From AC-43 sp963728855 (GTDB lineage: Bacteria; Actinomycetota; Actinomycetes; Mycobacteriales; Micromonosporaceae): a stretch of DNA of 64,000 nucleotides. Below the pieces are notes generated by a model. That model was not told the DNA's origin. It ran no database searches and saw nothing but the letters and a program-made list of their open reading frames with translations. Every line of letters begins with the position of its first letter. The stretch's first letter is position 1. The DNA is taken from positions 248,001-312,000 of the forward strand of contig CAVSLN010000001.1 of assembly GCA_963728855.1 (NCBI GenBank). The letters run 5' to 3'. The translations under genes and the position numbers were made by a program. Shown here piece by piece: positions 27,995 to 36,721 of this stretch.

Positions 27995-28912
27995 GTGGAT
28001 CTGTTGGCGCGGGAGTGGGACCTGATGGAGCTGTCCGGCGGAGAGATGCTGACGGTGGTCGGCACGTACCGGGGTACCCGGGCGCGCGGCCGGTTGACGT
28101 ACGTGCCCGACAATGACGGCGCTTTGGAGATCTTCGGCCGGCGCTACCGCAAGACGTCGTACGAGATCTGGGGCGAGATTCCGAACGGGAAACAGGTTCT
28201 CGCGCTGCCCGGGGAGAGTCACTACCTGGTGCGCGCGGCCGACATCGCCCGGCACTACCCGGCCGTGCCGTTGGAGCCGACGCGGCCGGAGTTGGCCGAC
28301 CTGGTGGTGGCCCTGGGCGCCGCTGATATTCCGGTGGCGGTGGGTGGGTCGCGGGCGCTGGCCGCGTCGCGGGCCGAGTCCGACTACGACCTGGTGGTCT
28401 ATGGCAAGAACAACATCGAGCGGGCGGCGGAGGTCATCACTGGGCTAGCCGGGTACGTCCCGGACGTGCACTTCGGGCTGGACTTCGTGCGTGCGAAGTA
28501 CCGGCACTTCACCCGCTTGTCCAGAGAGGACCTTGAGGTGTTGGTCGGCGACCGGTGGCGGCACTTCCGATACCGGGGTCTGCCGATGAGCGTCGACGGT
28601 GCGGGCCCCGACCGAGTGGCCGACCGGTGGGCTGCGGCGTCGGTGCGCGTCGAAGGTCCCGGCCACGCACGGGGCTACGTGCTCGACGGCGCCCAGTGTT
28701 ACCTCTCCCCGAAGATCATCGACGTGCAGACCGGCGCTGGGACCATCCGGGTGTTCACCTGGCTCAACCTCTACGCCGGAGCGCTGCGTACCGACGACGA
28801 GGTAGAGGTCTACGGCCGGTGGGTGCTCGTGCACGGCTACCGGTTCCTTCTGGTGACCGGCTCCGACCACGCGATCCGGATCCTGTCTCGCCCGTCAGCC
28901 AACCCCGTCTAG
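27995..28912 (+). CDS. Nucleotidyltransferase-fold protein, 305 aa
   Basis: The central stretch VAVGGSRALAASRAESDYD followed by LVVYG matches the nucleotidyltransferase signature GS-x(n)-SDxDL, with Asp residues placed to bind two metals. An N-terminal beta-rich domain (residues 1-85, GTYRGTRARGRLTYVPD) and a C-terminal beta domain (VFTWLNLYAGALRTDDEVEV) flank it. The target is unknown: protein, RNA or a small molecule. It lies in the four-gene set with two Cys-rich small proteins and a dioxygenase, starting at GTG 27995. Confidence 0.6.
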   Translation: MDLLAREWDLMELSGGEMLTVVGTYRGTRARGRLTYVPDNDGALEIFGRRYRKTSYEIWGEIPNGKQVLALPGESHYLVRAADIARHYPAVPLEPTRPELADLVVALGAADIPVAVGGSRALAASRAESDYDLVVYGKNNIERAAEVITGLAGYVPDVHFGLDFVRAKYRHFTRLSREDLEVLVGDRWRHFRYRGLPMSVDGAGPDRVADRWAAASVRVEGPGHARGYVLDGAQCYLSPKIIDVQTGAGTIRVFTWLNLYAGALRTDDEVEVYGRWVLVHGYRFLLVTGSDHAIRILSRPSANPV

Positions 28913-28934
28913 CTAGCTCAACTGGAGGATCTGC

Positions 28935-29637
28935 ATGGCCGCGCCTACCATCGCCGGATTCGATCTCGGCACCGTCCAGGTCAACCTCGCCTCGGCAGGC
29001 TACGCCTACGTCTGCGGGCTGCCTGAGCACTTCGACTACCCGAGCGAGTTGACCCGCCTTGGCCCGCTGGTGCCGCAGTACGACGGCACGCTGGTCCGAG
29101 ACGTGAAACCCGATCCAGCCGTTAGCAACGCGGTGGTCAGTTCGGCGAACATGGCCGAGCTGACCTCCCACACCGAGTGGTACGAGTTCCCCGGCCTGCC
29201 TCCGCGCTATGTCGCCCTGTGGTGCGTGCGCCCGGCCGACGGGCCAGGCGGTGAGACCACGCTCGCCGACGGGTACCTGCTGTTGAACCATTACACGTTG
29301 GCCGAGCGGGAACGGCTCACCATCGATATCCGGCAGTGGCGCTCCCGGCCGACGCTGGCGCGGGAAGGCATTCAGGAGGTCGCCTACCACCCGATCCTCG
29401 AGGTCAACGGACAAGACCGCGCTGCTGCGCTTCTCTACGCTCGACATGCTCGCCGCCGACGACCTGTCCCAGCACTGGATCAGTACGGGGCGGGCGTTCT
29501 TCGAGGCGAACAAGATCTCGATCAAGATCGACCGGGGCGGGCCGCTCGTGTGGGACAACTGGCGGATGCTGCACGCCCGCAACGCCTTCACCGACCCCCG
29601 TCGGCACCTGCGTCGGGTCCTGATCGCGGACCGGTAG
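28935..29637 (+). pseudogene. Clavaminate-synthase-like Fe(II)/2OG dioxygenase, frameshifted
   Basis: The first frame encodes the jelly-roll core with the metal motif His79-x-Glu81 (SHTEWYEF) and ALWCVRPADGPGGETTLADG. The remainder is in another frame: ALLRFSTLDMLAADDLSQHW and LVWDNWRMLHARNAFTD with the distal His and Arg of the TauD/clavaminate synthase fold. The break is at 29408-29411 (AACGGAC). Deleting one G gives EVNDKTALLRF and restores about 233 aa. H-x-E in place of H-x-D is typical of clavaminate synthase and amino-acid oxygenases. It would hydroxylate an amino-acid-like substrate. Confidence 0.7.
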
Positions 29638-29686
29638 CCGGGAGGCCCTCGCGAACGTTTACCCGGGCGCCCTTAGCCCGAGTTGG

Positions 29687-30076
29687 TCACTTCGTCAAGA
29701 AGTCGGCGGCCAGTCGACGGGCCACATAATCCATGACCGAGGTTGCCTCGGGGATCTCGTGATCGTCGGTGAGTCCGGCCGGCTCGAACCGCAGCCCGCG
29801 CAACCGCGCTGCGATCAACTCCAACGGCACTCCGTGTTGCAGCGCCAGCGAAGTCACGATTGAGAACGCCTCGGCCAGACCGGCGAGGGTGGAGCCCTGC
29901 TTGTCCAGCCGGAGGAAGACCTCCCCGAGTTGCCCATCGAGGTGCGCCCCCGCGGTCAGCGTCCCGTCGGCCCCGCCGACCTGAAACGACAGTGTGTAGG
30001 ACGGACGGATCCGCGGTAGCCGTCGCCGCTCCGCCCGAATCGTGACCGATCGCGGGGACCGCACAGCAACCGTCAT
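29687..30076 (-). CDS. Stand-alone C-terminal domain of B12-type ribonucleotide reductase
   Basis: A 129-aa protein. The run LGEVFLRLDKQGSTLAGLAE, SLALQHGVPLELIAARL and IPEATSVMDYVARRLAADFL aligns with the extreme C-terminal region of adenosylcobalamin-dependent ribonucleotide reductase (NrdJ), where GEIFI..K.GSTL.. and ..AKSIMDY are conserved. The catalytic barrel is absent, so it cannot reduce nucleotides itself. ATG 30076 with TGGAGG upstream is a convincing start. Whether it regulates NrdJ or has another job is unknown. Confidence 0.7.
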   Translation of the reverse strand: MTVAVRSPRSVTIRAERRRLPRIRPSYTLSFQVGGADGTLTAGAHLDGQLGEVFLRLDKQGSTLAGLAEAFSIVTSLALQHGVPLELIAARLRGLRFEPAGLTDDHEIPEATSVMDYVARRLAADFLTK

Positions 30077-30226
30077 GACGCCTCCACAACACAACCAGTA
30101 GTAGGACAAGTCGAAAGCGGGTACGACATCTCGTAGCCGGGAGCCTAGGTGGGGAGTATGACAGTTCCAACGAGGCGCGCCGCCATCTGGTCGTACCTCT
30201 CGGGCCGACGGAGGGTGCGCCTCCAC

Positions 30227-30232
30227 TAGGGT
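30227..30232 (+). promoter_or_regulatory. -10 element TAGGGT, leaderless promoter of DUF2332 gene
   Basis: TAGGGT is followed by 6 nt and ATG 30239, without a Shine-Dalgarno. Confidence 0.45.
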
Positions 30233-30238
30233 TCGACC

Positions 30239-31201
30239 ATGATGGATGGGGCGGGGATCGCTGAGGAGTACCGGCGGTTCGCGCGCGCCGAGGCGCGGGG
30301 CGCGTCGCCGCTGTACGAGCGGCTCGCGTACGGCGTCGCCGACGACCCCGACCTGCTGGCGATGCTGGCCGCGCTACCGCCCGAACGCCGGCAGCCCAAC
30401 CTGCTTCTGGCCGCGGCCCGGCTCGTCACCGGTACGGCGAGCAGCTTCGCGACGTTCCGGGAGGCTGTCCTGGCCCGGCGTGACGAGGTGGTACGGGTGA
30501 TGCTGAGCCGGCGTACCCAGACCAACGAGGTGGCCCGGTGCGCCGGGCTGTACCCGGTGCTCGCCCGGCTACCGCAACCCGTCGCGCTGCTTGAGGTCGG
30601 CGCGTCGGCCGGACTGTGCCTGCTGCTCGACCGGTACCGGTACGACTACGACGGGGTGGCGGCCGGGGCACCGGACAGCCCGCTCCTGCTGCGCTGCCAC
30701 GTCGACAGTGGCGTCCCGCACCCGCCCGCCGAGGTACGGGTCGCCTGGCGCGCCGGGATCGACCTCAACCCGCTCGACGTCAGTGACCCCCGGGACGTGC
30801 GGTGGCTGGAGACGCTGGTCTGGCCCGGGCAGGAGGACCGGCTGCACCGGCTGCGTACCGCCGTGGCCATCGCCCGCGAGGATCCGCCGCGACTGGTCCG
30901 CGGCGACCTCAACGACCGGCTCCCCGACCTGGCCGCCCAGGCTCCGGCCGGCGCCACGCTCGTGGTGTTCCATACCGCGGTGCTCTACCAGCTGCCCGTC
31001 GAGGCCCGGGCCCGGTTCCTCGAACAGGTTCGGGGCCTGCCCGGCCGGTGGGTGTCGCAGGAGGCGCCGGACGTCCTGCCCGTCACCGCCGCCGTACCGC
31101 CCGGTGACGCGGCCGGGTACGTCCTCGCCCTCGACGGGCAGCCGCTGGCGTTCACCGCCATGCACGGCGGGACGCTCACCTGGCTGCCGGCCGGCCGCTG
31201 A
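30239..31201 (+). CDS. DUF2332 protein
   Basis: A 320-aa protein matching DUF2332: opening EEYRRFARAEARGASPLYER, RRQPNLLLAAARLVTG, the acidic SAM-like loop VALLEVGASAGLCLLLDRY, and VVFHTAVLYQLP. The glycine-rich EVGASAG and the layout suggest a Rossmann fold related to methyltransferases, but no activity is known to me. It is monocistronic and followed by the AAA ATPase gene after 51 nt. Confidence 0.85.
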   Translation: MMDGAGIAEEYRRFARAEARGASPLYERLAYGVADDPDLLAMLAALPPERRQPNLLLAAARLVTGTASSFATFREAVLARRDEVVRVMLSRRTQTNEVARCAGLYPVLARLPQPVALLEVGASAGLCLLLDRYRYDYDGVAAGAPDSPLLLRCHVDSGVPHPPAEVRVAWRAGIDLNPLDVSDPRDVRWLETLVWPGQEDRLHRLRTAVAIAREDPPRLVRGDLNDRLPDLAAQAPAGATLVVFHTAVLYQLPVEARARFLEQVRGLPGRWVSQEAPDVLPVTAAVPPGDAAGYVLALDGQPLAFTAMHGGTLTWLPAGR

Positions 31202-31252
31202 CCGACCTGTGGGCCGGAAAACCGGTGTCCCGTAAGGACTTCTCCGGTCATC

Positions 31253-32395
31253 ATGGAACGCATGTCCATCTCGCCGCTGACGCGCGTGCGCGTCGAGGAC
31301 CGGAACGCGGAGCCGGCCACGATCGTGCCGTTCGCGTTCTACCTCGACGACGCCGACACGCCCGGCGATGTGGTCGACGCGCTCGCCCTCGCCGCCTTCA
31401 CCGACGGCCGGCAGCCGTGGGCGCGGACCGTACGGCTGGGCCGGGTACGGAAGGACGCCACGTTGCTGCCGCCGGGCGCCCACGTCCTGCGTCTGTCCGA
31501 AGAGGACGGTCGGCGTACCCACCTCGCGGTCGGCGACGGCTGGACGCTGCGCGCCGTACGGTGGCGCAGCCAGTCCGCCGAGGTGTCCGTCACCGCGGTC
31601 ACCGACGAGTGCGCGCGCACCGTGCTCGACGCCGCGGTCGAGGGCGCCGAGGAGCCGGTACCCGTCGACGACGAGGTGGTGTCGATCGGGTTCTGGCGCA
31701 ACGCGAGCGGGCACGCGTTGCGTACCGGCAAGCCGATCAGCGCCGCGGCCTGGGCCGACGTCCGGGCCAACTACGCGCGTGGCGCGGCGGAGGCGCTGGA
31801 CCGGTTGATGGCCACCGCACCGGGTTCGGTCAGCGGCCGGCTGGTCCTGCTGCACGGGCCGCCCGGCACCGGCAAGACGACCGTGCTGCGGTCGCTGGCC
31901 CGGGAGTGGCGCTCGTGGTGCCAGCTCGACTGCGTGCTCGATCCCGAGCGGCTGTTCGGTGACCCGGCGTACCTCATGGACGTGGCCGTCGGCGCGGACG
32001 ACGACGATGATGACCAGCCGCGCCGGTGGCGGCTGCTCCTGCTGGAGGACTGCGACGAGCTGATCCGGGGGGAGGCCAAGCGGTCCACCGGGCAGGCGCT
32101 GTCGCGCCTGCTCAACCTCACCGACGGGCTGCTCGGCCAGGGCCGCGACGTGCTGGTCGCGATCACCACTAACGAGGACCTGGAAAGGCTGCACCCCGCG
32201 GTGGTACGGCCGGGCCGGTGCCTGGCCCACGTCGAGGTCGGGCCGCTGCCGTACGAGCAGGCGACCGCGTGGCTGGGCAGCCCCACCGGCATCGGGCCGG
32301 GCGGCGCCACCCTCGCCGAGCTGTACGCGCTGCGTACCGGTACCGCACCGGTCGCACCGCCCGAGCCCGAGCCGCGGGTCGGCTGCTACCTCTAA
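31253..32395 (+). CDS. AAA ATPase with DUF5925-type N-terminal domain
   Basis: A 380-aa protein. The N-terminal about 170 residues form a beta-rich domain (FYLDDADTPGDVVDALALAA). The C-terminal AAA domain has Walker A LHGPPGTGKTTVLRSLA, Walker B LLLLEDCDEL and sensor AITTNEDLERLHPAVVRPGR with the arginine finger. It is probably a remodelling ATPase of unknown client. An Asp-rich insert (DDDDDD) lies just before Walker B. ATG 31262 is an alternative start. Confidence 0.8.
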   Translation: MERMSISPLTRVRVEDRNAEPATIVPFAFYLDDADTPGDVVDALALAAFTDGRQPWARTVRLGRVRKDATLLPPGAHVLRLSEEDGRRTHLAVGDGWTLRAVRWRSQSAEVSVTAVTDECARTVLDAAVEGAEEPVPVDDEVVSIGFWRNASGHALRTGKPISAAAWADVRANYARGAAEALDRLMATAPGSVSGRLVLLHGPPGTGKTTVLRSLAREWRSWCQLDCVLDPERLFGDPAYLMDVAVGADDDDDDQPRRWRLLLLEDCDELIRGEAKRSTGQALSRLLNLTDGLLGQGRDVLVAITTNEDLERLHPAVVRPGRCLAHVEVGPLPYEQATAWLGSPTGIGPGGATLAELYALRTGTAPVAPPEPEPRVGCYL

Positions 32396-32475
32396 CGGCC
32401 TACCGGTAACGGGCTGTGGCTCGGCGCCGCCGGACAACAACCGGCCGCGCCGGGCCGCCTGCCGGTGTGCCCGCC

Positions 32476-32523
32476 TGCCTACGTTCCCGCGTGCCTACGT
32501 TCCCGCGTGCCCACGCGCCCGCG
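32476..32523 (+). repeat. 16-bp tandem repeat, 2 exact and 1 degenerate copy
   Basis: Unit tgcctacgttcccgcg at 32476 and 32492 exactly, then tgcccacgcgcccgcg at 32508. It lies in the 271-nt intergenic region 32396-32666, which otherwise holds only the promoter region and AAGGGAG site of the penicillin acylase gene. Confidence 0.8.
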
Positions 32524-32666
32524 CAGAACGTGAACACCGTTCAGGTCGCCTCTATGAACGTGAGTGACCCTCAGGTAACATCGGAGATCAATATCGACGG
32601 ACGTCGTTCGGCGGGCCGCTGTCGCGCCGCGCGACCAGGTCTTTCCCGTGAAGGGAGATCCGTCCC

Positions 32667-35600
32667 ATGCCCCGAACACCGATGCGCCGAGCCGGACTGG
32701 CGACGGCGACGGTCCTCGTCACCGTCGCCGCCTTTTCGCTGACCGGCGCCGCCCCCGCCGTCGCCGCGACCGGGTACGCCGGGACGACCGACTACTGCCT
32801 CGGGCAGTGCAACGACATCCTGCCGCCCGGGGAGAACGGCAACGCCACGCTCGCCGACATTTTGGCGCACAAGGCTTTCGGCACCCGTCCCGGCCACTCC
32901 GGCGACCAAATGGACCGGTACGCGAACCTGCTCAACGCCTACACCGGGCTGACCGACGACCAGATCGGCAGGTTCTACAACGACTCCTCGCTCGGCGTAC
33001 CGGCCGGGCAGGTGGAGCGGACCGAACAGCCGCGCCCGGACGTGACGATCGTACGGGACAAGGCGACCGGGGTACCGCACGTCTTCGGTACCACCCGCGC
33101 CGGCACCATGTTCGGGGCCGGGTACGCCGGCGCCGAGGACCGGCTGTTCGTCATGGACCTGATGCGCCATCTCGGTCGCGGGCAGCTCAGCTCGTTCGCG
33201 GGCGGGGCGCCGGGCAACCGGGCGCTGGAGCAGAGCGTGTGGCGCAACTCCCCGTACCGCGACGCCGACCTCGACGCGCAGGTGACCCAGCTGCGCGCCC
33301 GGAGCCAGCGGCTCTACGACGACGTGCAGGCGTACGTCGCGGGCGTCAACGCGTACATCGCCGCGTGCATGGCCGGACGCGACTGCCCCGGCGAGTATGT
33401 CCTCAGTGGACACTTGGACGCCGTCACGAACGCGGGCGGGCCACAGCCGTTCGTCCCGGCCGACCTCATCGCGACCGCCGGCGTGGTCGGCGGCCTGTTC
33501 GGCGGGGGCGGCGGTGCCGAGGTGCAGTCGGCGCTGGTACGGATCGCCGCGCGCGCCAGGTTCGGTACCACCGAAGGCGACCGGGTCTGGGCCGCGCTGC
33601 GTACCCAGAACGACCCGGAGACCGTCCTCACCCTCCACAATGGACAGAGCTTCCCGTACGGTGCCGCCCCGGCGAGCACGGCCGGCGTGGCGCTGCCCGA
33701 CGCCGGTACCGCCACGGTCGAGCCGCTCGTCTACGACCCGACGGGCTCGGCCGGAGCGGGCGCTACCGCCAACTCACCCGGTCTGCTGCCCGGGCTGCAG
33801 ATCGGCGCCACGCACCAGGGCATGTCCAACGCGGTCGTGGTCTCCGGCCAGTACACCACGAGCGGGCATCCGATCGCCGTGTTCGGGCCGCAGACCGGGT
33901 ACTTCTCGCCGCAGCTGCTGATGCTGGAGGAGCTGGAAGGGCCGGGGATCAGCGTCCGGGGGGTGGCCTTCGCGGGGCTGAACCTCTACGTACAGCTCGG
34001 GCGGGGACCCGACTACGCGTGGAGCGCCACGTCGGCGGAGCAGGACATCACCGACACGTACGCGGTGCCACTGTGCACAGTGGACGGTAGCCAGCCGACG
34101 GTGTACGCCGACCACTACCTCTACCACGGGCAGTGCCTGCCGTTCGAGGTACTGGAGCGGGACAACGCGTGGAACCCGACGACCGCCGACGGCACCGCGG
34201 CCGGCTCGTACCGGCTCGTCGCGCTGCGGACCAGGTACGGCCTGGTGTCCTGGCGCGGTACCGTTGCCGGCACCCCGGTCGCCTTCACCACCCTGCGCGC
34301 CACGTACCGGCACGAGGCCGACTCCGCGCTCGGCTTCGCGATGTTCGACGACCCCGCGCAGATGGCCACCGCGGCCGGGTTCCAGCAGGCGGCCGCGAAC
34401 GTCGGGTACGCCTTCAACTGGTTCTACGTCAACTCCACCGAGGCGGCGTACTACAACTCCGGGCTGAACCCGGTACGGGCGGCCGACGCGGACCCGAACC
34501 TCCCGGTCCGGGCCGACCCCGCGTACGAGTGGCGGGGCTGGGACCCGGACGCCAACACCGCGCGGTACACACCGTTCTCCCAGCACCCGAACGGCGTCAA
34601 CCAGGACTACTACGTCAGCTGGAACAACAAGCAGGCCAAGGACTTCAGCGCGGCCGACGGCAACTTCGGCTTCGGCCCGGTGTTCCGCGCCGACCTGCTC
34701 GACGGGCCGGCCGCCGCGGCTGTCCACAGTGGACAGAAGCTGGACCGGGCCGGGGTGGTCCGGATCGCCGAGGACGCGGCCGGCGTCGACCTGCGCGGGA
34801 AGCGAGTACTCAGCGAGCTGCTGCGGGTACTCACGTCCCAGCCGGTCACGGATGCCGGTACGGCCGCGCTCGTCCAGCAGTTGCAGGCGTGGCAGCAGTC
34901 CGGCGCGCACCGCCTGGAGACGAGTCCCGGGTCGAGGACTTACCGGTACGCCGACGCGATCCGGGTCTTCGACGCGTGGTGGCCGCTGCTGGTGTCCGCC
35001 GAGTTCAAGAGCGGCCTCGGCGACGGGCTGTACCAGGCGCTGGTGAACGCCATCCAGGTCAACGAGTCACCCTCGGGCGGGCAGGCCGGTGACGTGTCCA
35101 ACCTGCCCGACTCGGCCAACCAGGGCCAGGCGCACAAGGGTTCGTCGTTCCAGTACGGCTGGTGGGGGTACGTCGACAAGGACCTCCGTACCGTCCTCGG
35201 CGACCCGGTGGCCGCGCCGCTGCCGCGGACGTTCTGCGGTGGCGGGAGCCTCGGCGCCTGCCGGCAGAGCCTGCTGGGCACCCTGCGACAGGCCGCCGCC
35301 CAGCCGTCGACTGCGGTCTATCCCGGGGGCGCCACGTGCCAAGCCGGCGACCAGTGGTGCGCCGACAGCATCGCGCAGTCTCCGCTCGGCGGCATCACCG
35401 ACCCGCTCATCTCGTGGCAGAACCGGCCGACCTACCAGCAGGTGGTGTCGTTCCCGGCGGGGCGCGGGGACAACGTCACCAACCTGGCGTTGGGCCGGCC
35501 GGTCAGCGCGTCGAGCACCCAGCTGTTCTTCTCCACCGGCGCGGCGGTCGACGGCGACCGGAGCACCCGGTGGAGCAGCGGGTGGAGTGACGACCAGTGG

Positions 35601-35861
35601 GTACGGGTGGACCTGGGTGCCCCGACGACCGTGGGCCGGGTGATCCTGCGCTGGGAGGCCGCGTACGCGACCGGGTACCGGGTCGAGGTATCGGGTGACG
35701 GGAGTACCTGGCGTACCGTCTGGTCGACCGGCTCCGGGGACGGTGACGTGGACAACGACGTGTTCGCCCCGACCAGCGCCCACTACGTACGGGTGACCGG
35801 GGTACACCGCGCGACGAGCTACGGGTACTCCCTCTGGGAACTGGAGGTTTACCCCCGATAG
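32667..35861 (+). CDS. Secreted penicillin acylase family hydrolase with F5/8C domain
   Basis: A 1064-aa secreted Ntn-hydrolase. A signal peptide (VLVTVAAFSLTGAAPAVAA) precedes the alpha-chain region (VTIVRDKATGVPHVFGTTRA). The autoproteolysis point and nucleophile Ser are probably in GMSNAVVVSG, followed by GPQTGYFSPQLLMLEELEGP and the beta-chain core. The last about 130 residues are a discoidin/F5-8C carbohydrate-binding domain (LGRPVSASSTQ ... YVRVTGVH). Relatives deacylate penicillins, N-acyl-homoserine lactones or acylated lipopeptides. AAGGGAG precedes the start. It is monocistronic, ending in a strong terminator. Confidence 0.85.
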   Translation: MPRTPMRRAGLATATVLVTVAAFSLTGAAPAVAATGYAGTTDYCLGQCNDILPPGENGNATLADILAHKAFGTRPGHSGDQMDRYANLLNAYTGLTDDQIGRFYNDSSLGVPAGQVERTEQPRPDVTIVRDKATGVPHVFGTTRAGTMFGAGYAGAEDRLFVMDLMRHLGRGQLSSFAGGAPGNRALEQSVWRNSPYRDADLDAQVTQLRARSQRLYDDVQAYVAGVNAYIAACMAGRDCPGEYVLSGHLDAVTNAGGPQPFVPADLIATAGVVGGLFGGGGGAEVQSALVRIAARARFGTTEGDRVWAALRTQNDPETVLTLHNGQSFPYGAAPASTAGVALPDAGTATVEPLVYDPTGSAGAGATANSPGLLPGLQIGATHQGMSNAVVVSGQYTTSGHPIAVFGPQTGYFSPQLLMLEELEGPGISVRGVAFAGLNLYVQLGRGPDYAWSATSAEQDITDTYAVPLCTVDGSQPTVYADHYLYHGQCLPFEVLERDNAWNPTTADGTAAGSYRLVALRTRYGLVSWRGTVAGTPVAFTTLRATYRHEADSALGFAMFDDPAQMATAAGFQQAAANVGYAFNWFYVNSTEAAYYNSGLNPVRAADADPNLPVRADPAYEWRGWDPDANTARYTPFSQHPNGVNQDYYVSWNNKQAKDFSAADGNFGFGPVFRADLLDGPAAAAVHSGQKLDRAGVVRIAEDAAGVDLRGKRVLSELLRVLTSQPVTDAGTAALVQQLQAWQQSGAHRLETSPGSRTYRYADAIRVFDAWWPLLVSAEFKSGLGDGLYQALVNAIQVNESPSGGQAGDVSNLPDSANQGQAHKGSSFQYGWWGYVDKDLRTVLGDPVAAPLPRTFCGGGSLGACRQSLLGTLRQAAAQPSTAVYPGGATCQAGDQWCADSIAQSPLGGITDPLISWQNRPTYQQVVSFPAGRGDNVTNLALGRPVSASSTQLFFSTGAAVDGDRSTRWSSGWSDDQWVRVDLGAPTTVGRVILRWEAAYATGYRVEVSGDGSTWRTVWSTGSGDGDVDNDVFAPTSAHYVRVTGVHRATSYGYSLWELEVYPR

Positions 35862-35864
35862 CCG

Positions 35865-35915
35865 AATAGTGAAATGGCCGGCCTGGACAAAGTCCGAGCC
35901 GGCCATTTCACTATT
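35865..35915 (+). terminator. Perfect 18-bp terminator hairpin
   Basis: AATAGTGAAATGGCCGGC (35865-35882) pairs perfectly with GCCGGCCATTTCACTATT (35898-35915). The loop contains a further GGAC/GTCC pairing. It starts 4 nt after the penicillin acylase stop. The AT-rich stem base gives a short A/T flank on both strands, so it may stop transcription in both directions. Confidence 0.85.
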
Positions 35916-36133
35916 ACCATGACGTGAACCGAGCTACTTGCCGGTTAACTAAGACCCCCCGTGACCTGCGGCCACCGTGAATGCGCCCGTGGCCCCTTGC
36001 GGCCATTCCGAAAGCGGACGGCGGCCAGGTCGTGACAGTCCCGGCGCGGTTGGCCACCCTCGTAAGTGCCGCTGGCGCACTGGTCGGCGGCCCGAGGCAG
36101 AGTCCGGCATCCAAGTCAAACAGGGGGAACTCT

Positions 36134-36292
36134 ATGAATGCCTCGCGCGTGGGGCACGCCTACCGGGGCGCGACGCTGCTCGCCATCCTGGCCGTTACCC
36201 TACTCGTTGCTGTATTTACTGTGGCCAGTATGGGACAGGTCGTTGCCGAACCTCTCCCGGCGGGTCAGGGCGACGGTTTCTCGTGGGGCTGA
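36134..36292 (+). CDS. Small peptide with N-terminal membrane/signal segment, 52 aa
   Basis: ATG 36134 follows GGGGGAA at good spacing. The peptide has one hydrophobic segment (ATLLAILAVTLLVAVFTVA) and a short tail AEPLPAGQGDGFSWG. The region 35916-36133 before it holds nothing else that I recognise. It could be a short membrane protein, a secreted peptide, or the leader of a signalling or modified peptide. It is the first gene before the LAL regulator and type III PKS. Confidence 0.45.
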   Translation: MNASRVGHAYRGATLLAILAVTLLVAVFTVASMGQVVAEPLPAGQGDGFSWG

Positions 36293-36385
36293 TCGCCCCA
36301 CGATATCGGTAAACATGGACAACTTGCTGCGCGGCGCCACAAGGCGACACCGGGCCGGCACGCCGCGCGGTTGCGCCCGCTCACT

Positions 36386-36721
36386 GTGGAGGGCCTCATT
36401 TACCTCACTGAGCTTCTCCTCGTCCCGGCGGCGGCGGCCGGCCGCCGCCGCCGGGACGTCGCGGCCGACGAACTGGTCCAGCTGTTCTGGGCACAGATCG
36501 AGCCCGCCGATGGTGTGGAGCACATCCGGGCCCGCTGCTCCGCCGACCGCCTCGAAGTCGTGCTGTTCCTGGTCGGCACCGAGCCGCGGTTGCCGGACGC
36601 GCTCGCGCGGCGCATCGCTGAGCGGGTGCTGGACCGCTCGCCGGCGCTCGCCTCATGGCGGCTGGCCGCCCCGGCCGAGTCGTCGACACGGGGGAGTGTG
36701 GTATGGAAACGGGAGAGTTAG
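36386..36721 (+). CDS. Small hypothetical protein, about 111 aa
   Basis: A compact alpha/beta protein: ELVQLFWAQIEPADGVEH, then RARCSADRLEVVLFLVGTEP and ARRIAERVLDRSP. This looks like the small actinobacterial proteins encoded directly before large LuxR regulators. It overlaps the regulator gene by 19 nt, suggesting coupling. The start is uncertain (GTG 36386 or TTG 36371). Confidence 0.5.
   Translation: MEGLIYLTELLLVPAAAAGRRRRDVAADELVQLFWAQIEPADGVEHIRARCSADRLEVVLFLVGTEPRLPDALARRIAERVLDRSPALASWRLAAPAESSTRGSVVWKRES

Noticed and set aside
25131..30076. Island considered as an integrative element or prophage
   Set aside because: No integrase, tRNA gene, att repeat or structural phage gene is seen; called only an accessory block.
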